In this document: positions 55,137 through 64,000 of the stretch, piece by piece
Position numbering within the stretch: the first letter of the stretch is position 1
Layout of the letters: every line of letters begins with the position of its first letter
NCBI GenBank assembly: GCA_021813745.1
Contig: JAKAJO010000006.1
Location: 1-64,000 of the forward strand
DNA: 64,000 bases
Direction of reading: 5' to 3'
Source: Acidobacteriota bacterium
GTDB lineage: Bacteria; Acidobacteriota; Terriglobia; Terriglobales; Acidobacteriaceae
Notes under the pieces: generated by a model
Told to the model about the DNA's origin: nothing
What the model saw: the letters and a program-made list of their open reading frames with translations, nothing else
Database searches by the model: none
Program-made: the position numbers and the translations under genes

Positions 55137-55865
55137 ATGGACAGCGCCACTCAGCTTCCGATCGATGTTCTAGCGATTGCAGCGCATCGTGACGATGTGG
55201 AGCAGACTTGTGGCGGCACGCTGATTCGGATGGCCGCCCGTGGTTTGCGGACGGCAATTCTGGATCTTACCCAGGGAGAGGCGGGCACACGCGGCAACGC
55301 GGCGGAGCGTGCCCGGGAGGCTGCGGAAGCGGCTCGCATCCTCGGAGTTGGCTGGAGAGAAGCGCTGGATATTCCCGACGGCGCAGTTGAAAACACTTTC
55401 GAAAACAGGGTCAAGATTGCGCGTGTGGTTCGTGAACTGCGTCCGCGTGTTGTGATTTTGCCTTATTGGCGGGCGCGCCATCCGGATCACGCTACCGCGG
55501 CAAAACTTGGGTATGAATCTTGCTTCGTCTCAGGTCTTCAGAAGGTGGATACGGGGCAAGCGCCGCATCGACCTTTCAAGATTGTTTATGCGAGCCTTTA
55601 TGCCGACGTGCGGCCAAGCTTTGTCGTGGATATTTCTCCCTTTATCGAACAGCGCCATGCCGCGCTGATGGCTTATGTTTCGCAGTATGCGCAGCAATCG
55701 ACCGGCAACGCGCTCTTCGTTCCCGAGGCGGAGATTCGGGAGCGAACATTCGCCGAAGCGCGCCATTATGGGCTGCTGGCGGGTGTGCATTACGGGGAAC
55801 CGTTTGTCCAGAAGGAAGTGGGATTGGTGGACGATTTGACGCTTCTGCCCGTTCAGTCGATATAG
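55137..55865 (+). CDS. bshB1: Bacillithiol biosynthesis deacetylase (BshB1-like, PIG-L family)
   Basis: A 242-residue zinc-dependent de-N-acetylase that makes glucosaminyl-malate from its N-acetyl precursor, the second step of bacillithiol synthesis. Zinc site: AHRDDVEQTCGGTL (the usual AHPDD is AHRDD) and RHPDHATAAKLGYESCFVSGLQK. The BshB1 feature LDLTQGEAGTRGN follows. It starts five bases after the lipoprotein gene stop. bshA and bshC are not in the window. Other PIG-L deacetylases are possible, but the LDLTQGE...GTRG segment favours BshB1. Confidence 0.85.
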   Translation: MDSATQLPIDVLAIAAHRDDVEQTCGGTLIRMAARGLRTAILDLTQGEAGTRGNAAERAREAAEAARILGVGWREALDIPDGAVENTFENRVKIARVVRELRPRVVILPYWRARHPDHATAAKLGYESCFVSGLQKVDTGQAPHRPFKIVYASLYADVRPSFVVDISPFIEQRHAALMAYVSQYAQQSTGNALFVPEAEIRERTFAEARHYGLLAGVHYGEPFVQKEVGLVDDLTLLPVQSI

Positions 55866-55949
55866 AGAGAATGGGATGACTTTCTGATTCGGCACTGCTT
55901 CAATGGATACGAAGAGACTGCCTGAAGCTGAAAGCCGGAGTCGCCGCAG

Positions 55950-56699
55950 ATGCAAAGATGGGACGCCCAACAATACGGCCAGATCGGTGGATTTGTGCCA
56001 GATCTCGCGGCCGATCTGATGGAGTGGCTTGCTCCGCTGCCGAATGAGCGCGTGCTGGATCTCGGCTGTGGGGATGGACGTTTTACAGCGCGCTTGCAGG
56101 CAACCGGTGCCACCGTCATCGGAGTTGATTGCTCTCCGGCGATGGTTGAGGCGGCTCGTTCACGCAACCTGATTGTCGAAGAAGCAGATGCAACGGCGCT
56201 GCCGTTTGGCTATGCAACCTTCGATGCTGTTTTTTCCAATGCCGCGCTCCATTGGATACGCGATCAGGACGCGATGCTTCGAGAGGTCCGCCGAGTCCTT
56301 CGCCCCGGGGGGCGCTTTGTGGCAGAGATGGGTGGCCACGGCAACATTGCAGCCATACGAGTTGCGTTCGCCGCTGTTCTGGAGCGCTACGGAATCGACG
56401 GGGATGCAGGAGATCGGAATTACTATCCAACGGCGCGGGCCTATGAGGAGCAGCTTTCGAAACACGGCTTTTTAGTCGAACGGATGGTGCATTTTCCGCG
56501 ACCGACGCCGCTGCCGGAGGCAGGTATGTTCGGCTGGCTCAACACCTTTCGATTGGGAATCCTGGATGAGATTCCGACGGAGAAGCGCCAACGGGTCTTG
56601 AATGACACCGTGAAAATGCTTCTTCCTGTTCTTTGCGACGAGCAAAGACGGTGGATCGCGGATTATGTTCGTTTGCGTTTCGCGGCGCGGGCTCGTTGA
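55950..56699 (+). CDS. Class I SAM-dependent methyltransferase
   Basis: A 249-residue methyltransferase. Motif I VLDLGCGDGRFTARL, post-I GVDCSPAMVEAAR, motif II region DAVFSNAALHWI, and motif III REVRRVLRPGGRFVAEMGG. The layout resembles trans-aconitate methyltransferase and small-molecule methylases. The substrate is unknown. The ATG has GGAG upstream. It follows bshB1 by 84 bases on the same strand. Confidence 0.88.
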   Translation: MQRWDAQQYGQIGGFVPDLAADLMEWLAPLPNERVLDLGCGDGRFTARLQATGATVIGVDCSPAMVEAARSRNLIVEEADATALPFGYATFDAVFSNAALHWIRDQDAMLREVRRVLRPGGRFVAEMGGHGNIAAIRVAFAAVLERYGIDGDAGDRNYYPTARAYEEQLSKHGFLVERMVHFPRPTPLPEAGMFGWLNTFRLGILDEIPTEKRQRVLNDTVKMLLPVLCDEQRRWIADYVRLRFAARAR

Positions 56700-56835
56700 G
56701 GCTACGGAATCTGCGAAAAAGTGGTGCTCACCCTTGGGATCTTGCTGGAGGCGTGAACTGCCCCCAGCAGAATGGAGTGCGGATGGAACAGGAAACCTGC
56801 GAGCTTCGAGGGCAGGATCCCCGCCCAAGTCCAAG

Positions 56836-57528
56836 TCACGGCCTTTGGTCGGCTTCCAGAGCTTTTAGCCTAAACAGAAGGCCTGCAGCGATGCCGGCAA
56901 TGCTGGGTATCAGGAGAAACAGCCAGACCTGGTCCAAGGCCTTTCCGCCAACAAACAGCGCGGGTCCCAGGCTGCGTGCTGGATTTACGCTCACGCCTGT
57001 GATGTGAATTCCAAAGATATGAATGGCCACAAGGGTAATGCCGATCGCGAGTCCGGCGAAACCGGCTGGGGCGCTCTTCTGCGTCGATCCCAAGATGACA
57101 AGAACAAAGATGAGGGTGGCAAAGAACTCAAATAGGATGGCTGATTTCAAATCGAATCCGCCCTGATATCCAGGCCCCCATCCGTCTTGTGCGAGGCCGC
57201 TTGCCGCGATGCTATAGCCGCCAGCGATACCGCCGATGATAGCGGAAAGAACCCACGCTGCGAGGATGGCTCCGAGAAACTGTCCAATCCAATATCCAAA
57301 CATGTCTTTGATTGACATCCGGCCTGCGGTCCAGACTCCCAGGCTCACAGCCGGATTAATGTGGCAGCCAGAGATCGGGCCAATTCCGTAGGCCGCAGCA
57401 ATCAACCCAAAGCCAAAAGCAAAGGCGATTCCGACAATCCCTACCTTGTCGCCAGCAACGACTGCGGTTCCGCAGCCGAATAGAACCAGAATGAAGGTTC
57501 CGACCAACTCTGCGAGATACTTCTTCAT
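56836..57528 (-). CDS. aqpZ: Aquaporin Z-type water channel
   Basis: A 230-residue MIP-family inner-membrane channel with six helices. The two NPA boxes are SGCHINPAVSLGVW and ITGVSVNPARSLGPALF. The first helix reads YLAELVGTFILVLFGCGTAV. The family residues following the second NPA (Arg) favour a water channel over a glycerol facilitator. The length is usual for AqpZ. It converges with the methyltransferase gene. Confidence 0.92.
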   Translation of the reverse strand: MKKYLAELVGTFILVLFGCGTAVVAGDKVGIVGIAFAFGFGLIAAAYGIGPISGCHINPAVSLGVWTAGRMSIKDMFGYWIGQFLGAILAAWVLSAIIGGIAGGYSIAASGLAQDGWGPGYQGGFDLKSAILFEFFATLIFVLVILGSTQKSAPAGFAGLAIGITLVAIHIFGIHITGVSVNPARSLGPALFVGGKALDQVWLFLLIPSIAGIAAGLLFRLKALEADQRP

Positions 57529-57834
57529 GGTTTCTCCCGTAGCTGAATCTGTGTGGGTGTGTGTTTGTGCCGGTCCAGAAGTAGTTAAGAGGGCACCGGA
57601 CCGATCATCCTGTGATTGCCGATGTGCTGCAGGCCGCTATCCCTGGCGCCTACGGAGTCTCGCAGAGGTCCACTGAACCGGTCAAGCAAAAAGAGTGAGT
57701 TAAGCACTGATCCGGAAATAAGCAGCAGCTCTCCAAATTCACACAACGTTTGCAATCCATTTGCCTGGTTGCATTAGTCTGTTGATGATCCTGTGCGGTC
57801 TGTGGAATAGAAGGCGAATGGCCGCCGGGCGAGG
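57529..57834. other. Divergent intergenic region between aqpZ and phoB
   Basis: A stretch of 306 bases with no gene. It must contain both promoters, but I could not pick a convincing pair of boxes. No RNA motif was recognised. Confidence 0.5.
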
Positions 57835-58542
57835 ATGTTTGGGTTGAGCCAGACTATTTTTGTACTCGAAGACGAGACGGACATTGCGCGGCTGGTGCAG
57901 CATCATCTTGAGGCCGCTGGATTTACAGTGCGGCTTTTCCACACGCCGATCAGTCTGATTCCAGATGCGGAGAGGCAGCCCCCCGCACTTTTTCTGCTGG
58001 ACATCATGGTGCCAGGAGGAGATGGGTTGGATGTGTGCCGCAGGCTCCGTTCGCACGTTGGACTTTCGACCGTTCCGATTATTTTTCTGACTGCGCGAGC
58101 TGGAGAAAACGACCGGGTGCTCGGCCTTGAACAAGGCGCAGATGATTACATCACAAAGCCATTTGCAACGCGGGAACTGGTGGCTCGAGTAAAAGCAGTC
58201 CTTCGTCGCTTTGAACGTCCAACGACTCCTGCGGTCATCAGCTTTGAAGAAATCGTGATCGATGCGAATGCGATGCAGCTTCGCGTGCGTGGCGCACTGA
58301 CCACGACGACGGCGACTGAGTTCAGGCTGCTCGATTATCTGGCGCGGCATCCCGGTCGGGTGTTCAGCCGTGATCATCTGCTGGATGCAGTCTGGGGAGA
58401 TGCACGCTTTGTTACACCGCGCTCTGTCGACGTCTATGTTCGCCGCATTCGTGAGAAAATTGAGTTAGACGCGGAGAATCCGCGCTATTTGAAAACCGTG
58501 CGCGGTGCTGGCTACCGATTCGAGATCCCCAAGGGCGAGTAG
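57835..58542 (+). CDS. phoB: OmpR/PhoB-family response regulator
   Basis: A 235-residue regulator. The receiver is complete: acidic Glu12-Asp13, phospho-acceptor Asp56 ([12 protein letters not shown]), Thr in [10 protein letters not shown] and Lys in YITKPFAT. The C-terminal winged helix has [29 protein letters not shown] and [10 protein letters not shown]. It fits PhoB by neighbours (phoR-type kinase and pstS). ATG at 57835; TTG a few codons later is also possible. The gene lies 29 bases upstream of the kinase gene. Confidence 0.88.
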   Translation: MFGLSQTIFVLEDETDIARLVQHHLEAAGFTVRLFHTPISLIPDAERQPPALFLLDIMVPGGDGLDVCRRLRSHVGLSTVPIIFLTARAGENDRVLGLEQGADDYITKPFATRELVARVKAVLRRFERPTTPAVISFEEIVIDANAMQLRVRGALTTTTATEFRLLDYLARHPGRVFSRDHLLDAVWGDARFVTPRSVDVYVRRIREKIELDAENPRYLKTVRGAGYRFEIPKGE

Positions 58543-58571
58543 CTGCGCGACTTACGAGCGCATACACCGCG

Positions 58572-60020
58572 ATGACGCGGATGGGACGGTTTCTCTTGAC
58601 CCGCAAAGTGTTTTCGAAGCTGTTGGGACTTTTTGTCCTGCTGCTTGTATTTCAAACAGTTGCCATGGAGCTGATTCTTCGTCACTTCATGGAAAACACC
58701 CCGATGGAAACCCTGCACCGGTTCGATCGTGATGCCGTGTGGTCGGGGCTTCTGGCACTTGGGGTGGCGCTTCCATTGGCGGCGTGGGCGGCGGGGGGAG
58801 TCACAGGACGACTGCAGCGCGTGGTGGACTTTGCCAGTCGTATTGCCCAAGGGGAGTTTTCGGCGCGCCTGCGTCCGCAAGGTAAAGACGAGCTCTCTGC
58901 CACTGAATTGGCCCTGAACCTGACAGCTGAACGGCTTGAGAGTAACTTCGCGGAGATTGAGAGTCGCAGACACGAACTGGCCACGATGTTGGACTCCATG
59001 CAGGAAGGAGTCGTGGCGGTGACGGCTGAGGGGCAAGTGCTATGGTCAAATTCCGTTATGCAACGCATCGCAGGCACGGAAATCCGCGTCGGCCGTCCGC
59101 TTGTGCATGCGATCCGGGACCCTGACTTGCTTGCTTGTGTCCGGGGTGCGATTGAAAGTCGGGAAGTGCGCCTCAGTCGATCGAGTTTGCTTTCGCCGGG
59201 TCGTACCTTCGAAGTGAATGCCGCTCCGCTGCCATCGGGCGGTGCGCTGGCCGTCTTGCACGATGTAACGCGCATTGAGGCAGCGGAGAAGTCACGCCGG
59301 GACTTTATTGCGAATGTGAGTCACGAGCTGCGCACACCTCTCACTTCAATCCAGGGTTATGTTGAAACCCTGATTGAGGATCCAAGACCGAATCCAGAGA
59401 CGACGCGCGAATTTCTCGGCATTATCCAGAAGAATGCAAGCAGGATGAGCCGACTCACGGAAGACCTCTTGGCTCTTGCCAGCGTCGAAGGACCGGACTA
59501 CAAGCTGGCTGCTCAGCCGATCCGCGCGAGCGCCCTCGTGAAGGATGCAATCGAGTCCCTCGGAGGCATTGTCGTTGATTCTGGAATTGAACTTGATTCG
59601 GCTGGTGCTCCCGATACTGTTGTGATGGCGGATCCCGATGCGATGAATCAGGTCTTTGGAAATCTGATTGAGAATGCAGTGAAGTATGGCAGGTCTGGGA
59701 AGCGCATTGTCGTGGGCGGGCGGTCTTCAGCGGACGGGGTGGAATTCTGGGTCCAGGACTTTGGCTCAGGAATTGCCTCGGATCACTTGGAACGGATCTT
59801 TGAGCGTTTTTATCGGGTCGACAAGGCGCGTTCGCGTGAATCAGGCGGGACGGGGCTTGGACTGGCAATCGTGAAGCATATTGTGGAAGCCCACGGGGGG
59901 CGGGTCTGGGTGAGGAGCGAACTTGGCTCTGGAGCAACCTTCCATTTCACATTGCCCGTGGCTCCACAGCCGGCGTCCAAGCTCGAAACACAGCCCCAAC
60001 CGGAAAATGCTGGCGCTTAA
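58572..60020 (+). CDS. phoR: PhoR-like sensor histidine kinase
   Basis: A 482-residue membrane kinase. Two transmembrane segments (about 14-34 and 57-77) enclose only some 22 residues, so there is no periplasmic sensing domain, as in PhoR. Then HAMP (about 78-130), PAS (about 135-235), His251 in [20 protein letters not shown] box [16 protein letters not shown]1 VQDFGSGI and G2 [20 protein letters not shown]. It presumably phosphorylates the upstream regulator and controls pstS under phosphate limitation. The C-terminal 15 residues are Pro/Gln-rich. Confidence 0.88.
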   Translation: MTRMGRFLLTRKVFSKLLGLFVLLLVFQTVAMELILRHFMENTPMETLHRFDRDAVWSGLLALGVALPLAAWAAGGVTGRLQRVVDFASRIAQGEFSARLRPQGKDELSATELALNLTAERLESNFAEIESRRHELATMLDSMQEGVVAVTAEGQVLWSNSVMQRIAGTEIRVGRPLVHAIRDPDLLACVRGAIESREVRLSRSSLLSPGRTFEVNAAPLPSGGALAVLHDVTRIEAAEKSRRDFIANVSHELRTPLTSIQGYVETLIEDPRPNPETTREFLGIIQKNASRMSRLTEDLLALASVEGPDYKLAAQPIRASALVKDAIESLGGIVVDSGIELDSAGAPDTVVMADPDAMNQVFGNLIENAVKYGRSGKRIVVGGRSSADGVEFWVQDFGSGIASDHLERIFERFYRVDKARSRESGGTGLGLAIVKHIVEAHGGRVWVRSELGSGATFHFTLPVAPQPASKLETQPQPENAGA

Positions 60021-60081
60021 CAATTGGGCGTCAGAAATATGTTGCAAATCCTGCATAAAATCCAAGTTCCATTCAAACGCC

Positions 60082-60104
60082 CGTAACAAAGTTTCCTGAC
60101 AATA
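60082..60104 (+). promoter_or_regulatory. Possible Pho-box-like sequence before pstS
   Basis: On the complementary strand the sequence reads TTGTCAG, GAAACT, then TTGTTAC, two degenerate copies of the CTGTCAT unit. It lies 32 bases before the pstS start. The match is weak. Confidence 0.25.
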
Positions 60105-60135
60105 GAGTTGATCATCAATTTGCAGGGAGACATCC

Positions 60136-61137
60136 GTGAAAAAGACCTTGTTCGCTGTCGGCTTGTTCGTTCTGGCCCTTAGCGCTGTGCACGCCCAAAA
60201 ACTTACGGGTGCGGGCGCGACATTCCCGTACCCGATCTACTCCAAGTGGTTTACCGAGTATAGCAACGCACATCGAGGCGTGGAGGTGAATTATGCATCG
60301 ATTGGGTCCGGCGGCGGCATCGCGCAGGTCACGAAGGGCCTGGTGGATTTTGGTGCCTCGGATATGCCGATGACTGATGCGATGCTTGCCGCGTCCAACG
60401 TGAAACTGATTCATCTTCCCACGGTATTGGGTGCAGTTGTGCCAGTTTTTAACGTTCCTGGTGTGACAGACCTCCGCTTCAGTCCCGACGTGCTGGCGGA
60501 TATTTACATCGGCAAGATCACAAACTGGAATGATCCGCGCATCGCCAAGGACAATCCCGGCGCTCATCTTCCAAGTCAGAAAATCATTGTGGTGCACAGA
60601 TCGGATGGCTCTGGCACCAGCTTTATATGGACGGATTATTTGAGCAAGGTGAGCAAGGCCTGGGCCGAGGGTCCGGGGAAGGGCACATCGCCCAACTGGC
60701 CGGTGGGTGTGGGTGGCAAAGGCAATGAGGGCGTGGCCGGACTTGTTCGCCAACTGCCGGGCGCCATTGGCTACGTGGAGTTAATCTACGCGCTGCAGAA
60801 CAACATCCAGTTTGGAAGCATTCGCAATGCAGCCGGCAACTGGGTGAAGGCATCGATTGCCGGAGTGACGGAAGCGGCCGGAAGCATCAAGTCGATGCCA
60901 GCTGATTTCCGGGTGTCAATTACCAACGCACCCGGTGCCACAGCCTATCCGATATCGAGCTTTACCTATCTTCTGATTCCTGAGACGGCCGGTAAGCCCG
61001 CGAACCGCGCGGTACTCAAGGACATGCTGAGCTGGATTCTCAAGTCGGGTGAGAGCGAGGCCTCCGCATTGTCCTATGCGCCTCTTCCGCAGAATCTTGT
61101 TGATGCGGAATTGAAGGTTGTTTACTCGTTGAAGTAG
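60136..61137 (+). CDS. pstS: Periplasmic phosphate-binding protein
   Basis: A 333-residue protein with a Sec signal peptide (MKKTLFAVGLFVLALSAVHAQ). Features of PstS: LTGAGATFPYPIYSKWF, YASIGSGGGIAQV, DFGASDMPMTD, IYIGKITNWNDPRIA, and the phosphate-binding HRSDGSGTSFIW. It delivers phosphate to PstCA. GTG start with GGGAGA upstream. The transport genes pstC, pstA, pstB and phoU do not follow; a strong terminator does. They may be elsewhere in the genome. Confidence 0.95.
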   Translation: MKKTLFAVGLFVLALSAVHAQKLTGAGATFPYPIYSKWFTEYSNAHRGVEVNYASIGSGGGIAQVTKGLVDFGASDMPMTDAMLAASNVKLIHLPTVLGAVVPVFNVPGVTDLRFSPDVLADIYIGKITNWNDPRIAKDNPGAHLPSQKIIVVHRSDGSGTSFIWTDYLSKVSKAWAEGPGKGTSPNWPVGVGGKGNEGVAGLVRQLPGAIGYVELIYALQNNIQFGSIRNAAGNWVKASIAGVTEAAGSIKSMPADFRVSITNAPGATAYPISSFTYLLIPETAGKPANRAVLKDMLSWILKSGESEASALSYAPLPQNLVDAELKVVYSLK

Positions 61138-61154
61138 CCATCGTCCATCCGGAT

Positions 61155-61192
61155 CCATCGGGGCCTGCCAAATAGTTGGCAGGCCCCGATGG
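61155..61192 (+). terminator. Perfect 17-bp hairpin terminator after pstS
   Basis: CCATCGGGGCCTGCCAA (61155-61171), loop ATAG, TTGGCAGGCCCCGATGG (61176-61192), then CGTTTT. It cleanly separates pstS from the permease pair. Confidence 0.9.
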
Positions 61193-61318
61193 CGTTTTGG
61201 CCAATTTCCTTGACTTGTGGAACTCATCCCGTGCCGTTTACGTATCGGATTGCAGTCGGTTGAGCGCCAGCCCTGATTGCAGTTTGGGACTTTCGGGACA
61301 TGCTCAGCGTTGAATCGT

Positions 61319-62572
61319 ATGCAAAGTTTTGCTGACACTCTCGGACAAGTCTTCAGAGCGATTGCAGCGAATAAGCTGCGCAGCTTCCTGACGATGTTTG
61401 GGATCGCTTGGGGTGTGGGTTCGTTGCTGGTACTGGTGGGGCTGGGAGAAGGCTTTCGTTCCGGGCAGCGACGTAACCTGATGCGACTTGGCAATGATCT
61501 TGTGATGATGTGGAACGGGACGATTCCTGCGGTTGCCAACCAGCATACGGGGATGCGGCCCTATCAACTCACCATGGGCGATGCCGCAGTGCTTCGTCAT
61601 CTCCACGAGTTGCGCGCCGTTACAGTGGAGCTTGGTCGAAGTGACCTGTATGAGGTGAGTCAATGGGCCAATACTTCGAGTCACGTGATCGGGGTTCTGC
61701 CCAATTACACTGTTGTGCGGTTCATTCCCATGGCCAGCGGCCGATTTATTGATGCCGCGGATGTCGCAGACCGCCGCCGGGTCGCCGTATTGGGATTCAA
61801 GGCAGCGCAGTTGCTGTTCAATGGCCGTCCGCTAGAGGGTGAAGCGATCACGATCAACGGGACAGCGTTTACGGTGATTGGAGCCGTGGGGAAGATTAGC
61901 CGTGGCGACAACGATTACGACGATCAAAAAGTCTATCTTCCGGTCAGTACCATGCAGGAACTGTTCCCGCTGAAAGGAGAAAATATTGCTCGAGACGCGC
62001 TGACGTCCATCCAATATCAGCCCACGAAAGCCGGGGATGCAACGGCCGCAGTGGCTGCGGTACATCGTGTCATAGCAGCGCGTCATGGATTCGATCCCGC
62101 AATGAAGGACGCATTCCAGGAGTGGAATACGATTCAAGAGATGAAGATGGTGGGTGCTATCTTCACCGCGATGGATGTCTTTCTCGGTGGGGTGGGGATT
62201 GTTACGCTTGGACTTGGCGCTGTTGGAATCATCAATATCATGCTCGTCTCTGTCACCGAGCGTACCCGTGAGATCGGACTTTTGAAGGCCCTTGGGGCGA
62301 CACGGCGTAGCATCCTTTCGCAATTCTTTTGGGAAGGCTTGCTGCTAACGGGGATCAGCGGCATGGTTGGCGTGGGTTTGTCGGCTGGTTTTATGGCTGT
62401 GCTGCAGATGGCTTTGACAGACAAGATGCCAGGATGGGATCCCCCGCGACTCGTTCCATGGTCCGCGGCACTTGCGCTGGGATCTTTGATTGTGAGCGGT
62501 GTGGTCGCCGGGCTCTATCCGGCCAGCAAGGCAGCGGAATTGGATCCGATAGAAGCCTTGCGCCGGGAGTAG
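61319..62572 (+). CDS. MacB/FtsX-type ABC permease 1
   Basis: A 417-residue inner-membrane protein with the MacB-like topology: one helix at about 20-45, a large periplasmic domain (MacB_PCD, about 50-270), then three helices at the C-terminus (FtsX, about 285-410). Landmarks are LRSFLTMFGIAWGVGSLLVL, VTERTREIGLLKALGATRRSIL and SKAAELDPIEALRRE at the end. No ATP-binding gene is adjacent within the window. Start at ATG 61319; a longer frame from 61277 lacks family likeness. The next gene starts 11 bases later, so they are co-transcribed. Confidence 0.9.
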   Translation: MQSFADTLGQVFRAIAANKLRSFLTMFGIAWGVGSLLVLVGLGEGFRSGQRRNLMRLGNDLVMMWNGTIPAVANQHTGMRPYQLTMGDAAVLRHLHELRAVTVELGRSDLYEVSQWANTSSHVIGVLPNYTVVRFIPMASGRFIDAADVADRRRVAVLGFKAAQLLFNGRPLEGEAITINGTAFTVIGAVGKISRGDNDYDDQKVYLPVSTMQELFPLKGENIARDALTSIQYQPTKAGDATAAVAAVHRVIAARHGFDPAMKDAFQEWNTIQEMKMVGAIFTAMDVFLGGVGIVTLGLGAVGIINIMLVSVTERTREIGLLKALGATRRSILSQFFWEGLLLTGISGMVGVGLSAGFMAVLQMALTDKMPGWDPPRLVPWSAALALGSLIVSGVVAGLYPASKAAELDPIEALRRE

Positions 62573-62583
62573 GGAAGGACGTC

Positions 62584-63825
62584 ATGTTCAAGGACATTTG
62601 GGGTCAGGCATGGGAGGCGATGGTCTACAATCGCCGACGCACCACCATCACGATGGTCGGGATGGCATGGGGAATTGCGACCGTGGTACTGCTTTTGGCC
62701 TACGGCGCAGGATTTGGCCGTGCGATTGAAACCATTTTTGCGCAGTGGGGTACCAATGTGATTGGAGTGTTTCCAGGCCGTACCAGCGAACAGGCGGGCG
62801 GAGAGAAGGCGGGCGCGCAAGTCCGCTTCACCCAGGATGATCTGGATCGGATTTCCGCGAGTGTTCCTGGAATTGATCGCTTGTCTCCAGCAGTGTGGAA
62901 GGATGTCACTGTCCAGAATGACTTGCACACCTACACCTGGACCGTGAATGGGGTGGTGCCCGCGTTTCAGGACATCTGGAAACTTGCAACCGAACAAGGG
63001 CGTTTCTTCAATGGCATGGAGGAGCAGCAGCGCGCCCATGTGTGCGTTATCGGTTCAGAATCGAAGTCGAAATTGTTCTCTGGTGGATGGGCGCTGGGGC
63101 AGACAGTCCGTTTGAATGGGGTATTGTTCACAATTGTCGGGGTGCTGGCTCCGAAGATGCAGGAAGGAGAAGACAGCGATCGCAATCGGCAGATTTATAT
63201 TCCCTTCAGCACGATGAGTGATATTAAAGATACAAAATACCTTGACGGCATCTGGTTCAATTATCGAGGCAATTATCAGATGGTCGAACAGAGCCTCCGC
63301 GATACTCTTGGCGCAGCGCATCACTTTCGATCCACGGACCACAACGCAATCTATGTTGCAAATCTGATGACGCAGCTCCACCAGTTTGAAGTTTTATCGC
63401 TGGCGCTGCAGGTCCTGCTATCGCTGGTAGGTGCATTGACACTCGGCATTGCGGGTATTGGATTGATGAACATCATGCTGGTTGCAGTCCAGCAGCGAAC
63501 TCGTGAGATCGGAGTCGAGAAGGCCCTGGGTGCCCAGCGGCGCCACATCCTTACCCAGTTTCTGGCGGAGGCCTTTGTGATTACTGGCGTAGGTGGATTC
63601 TGCGGCATCTTTCTTGCTTATATTGTCTCAATTCTCGTGGGACGCATTCCGTTTTACAGCGAATTGGCGTTGCATGCGGAGGCAGCAGACATCTATCTAC
63701 GCATCTCGCCGATTGCCGTGGTGGTTGCAACTCTCATTCTCGCTGTGACCGGGCTTGTGAGTGGAATGATTCCAGCCATTCGCGCAGCAAACCTCGATCC
63801 CATTGAAGCGTTGCGCTACGAGTAG
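62584..63825 (+). CDS. MacB/FtsX-type ABC permease 2
   Basis: A 413-residue paralogue of the preceding permease with the same layout: N-terminal helix (RRRTTITMVGMAWGIATVVLLLAYG), periplasmic MacB_PCD, and three C-terminal helices. Landmarks VAVQQRTREIGVEKALGAQRRHIL and IRAANLDPIEALRYE. GGAAGGA lies before the ATG at 62584. Two half permeases imply a heterodimer served by one MacB-like or LolD-like ATPase encoded elsewhere, possibly downstream of the window. Confidence 0.9.
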   Translation: MFKDIWGQAWEAMVYNRRRTTITMVGMAWGIATVVLLLAYGAGFGRAIETIFAQWGTNVIGVFPGRTSEQAGGEKAGAQVRFTQDDLDRISASVPGIDRLSPAVWKDVTVQNDLHTYTWTVNGVVPAFQDIWKLATEQGRFFNGMEEQQRAHVCVIGSESKSKLFSGGWALGQTVRLNGVLFTIVGVLAPKMQEGEDSDRNRQIYIPFSTMSDIKDTKYLDGIWFNYRGNYQMVEQSLRDTLGAAHHFRSTDHNAIYVANLMTQLHQFEVLSLALQVLLSLVGALTLGIAGIGLMNIMLVAVQQRTREIGVEKALGAQRRHILTQFLAEAFVITGVGGFCGIFLAYIVSILVGRIPFYSELALHAEAADIYLRISPIAVVVATLILAVTGLVSGMIPAIRAANLDPIEALRYE

Positions 63826-63959
63826 GCAGAGCTTTTGGACGTTTGCCCTACCAATCCACTACGGCAGCCGTGGCACCGAGAGTGGCAAATGACTTGAAGA
63901 TTGTGCTTATGGCTGTCCAAAACGTGTCAAGACAAGGCGGGCAGGAGTAATCTGATTGC

Positions 63960-64000
63960 ATGAGTCTCTACTGCGCAGTGGGCAGCGCTGATTCAGAGTA
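63960..64000 (+). CDS. Possible start of a gene running off the window
   Basis: ATG at 63960 opens a frame (MSLYCAVGSADSE) that has no stop to the window end. AGGAG lies 12 bases upstream, a little far. Too short to identify. The stretch 63826-63959 holds nothing else. Confidence 0.25.
   Translation, partial: MSLYCAVGSADSE

Overview
The window is a gene-dense, high-GC chromosomal segment that looks like an aerobic, Gram-negative soil bacterium of the Acidobacteriota (Terriglobia / Acidobacteriaceae type). This assignment is inferred from combined content: futalosine-type menaquinone synthesis (mqnA), a bacillithiol-type deacetylase (bshB1), lipid A genes (lpxD, an LpxL-like acyltransferase, an MsbA-like exporter), an E1 alpha-beta fusion dehydrogenase, and several small exported families that I associate with acidobacteria. 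No rRNA, tRNA, CRISPR array, prophage or insertion sequence was seen. One structural RNA, the small SRP RNA, is clear.

Layout. 1-4.4 kb: a very long pyruvate:ferredoxin oxidoreductase, cut by the left edge. 4.5-9.3 kb (minus): rimO-yacG-pgpA-propeller protein-cinA. 9.4-10.7 kb: SRP RNA and fabH. 10.9-16 kb: mqnA, dprA, topA. 16.1-19.4 kb: small proteins of unknown function and a cyclic-nucleotide-domain histidine kinase. 19.5-25.1 kb: alpha-galactosidase facing a LacI regulator, with a glycerate kinase and a hydrolase upstream of the regulator. 25.3-30.2 kb: M20 deacylase, glutathione peroxidase, a YyaL/SSP411-like protein, MscS. 30.3-31.85 kb: three tandem paralogous exported proteins. 31.9-36.7 kb: fused 2-oxoacid dehydrogenase E1, GmhB, MsbA-like exporter. 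36.7-40.8 kb: the housekeeping cluster yicC-gmk-rpoZ-coaBC-udg. 40.9-47.4 kb: polyphosphate glucokinase, priA, HU, dcd, a LuxR-type regulator with a degenerate receiver, and a SYLF protein. 47.4-48.15 kb: no intact gene, possibly a frameshifted ORF. 48.15-51.2 kb: LpxL-like enzyme, lpxD, Tat-exported aldo/keto reductase. 51.25-53.4 kb (minus): homocysteine methyltransferase/MTHFR fusion and xseB. 53.7-57.5 kb: lipoprotein, bshB1, methyltransferase, aquaporin. 57.8-61.1 kb: phoB-phoR-pstS. 61.3-63.8 kb: two MacB/FtsX-type permeases.

How the genes work together. Envelope building (gmhB, msbA-like, LpxL-like, lpxD, pgpA, fabH) is spread over several loci. Thiol and redox functions (bshB1, gpx, yyaL, PFOR) and phosphate sensing (phoB-phoR-pstS, without pstCAB here) are also present. 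Most of the window is ordinary core genome. The parts that deserve a second look are the tandem triplet of exported proteins, the pseudo-receiver regulator, the enlarged RimO and PFOR, and the ATPase-less permease pair. No fully convincing new multi-gene system was found; the triplet is the best candidate.

Start codons were often moved inward from the longest possible ORF on the basis of Shine-Dalgarno spacing, family N-termini or overlap with neighbours; these choices are given per gene.
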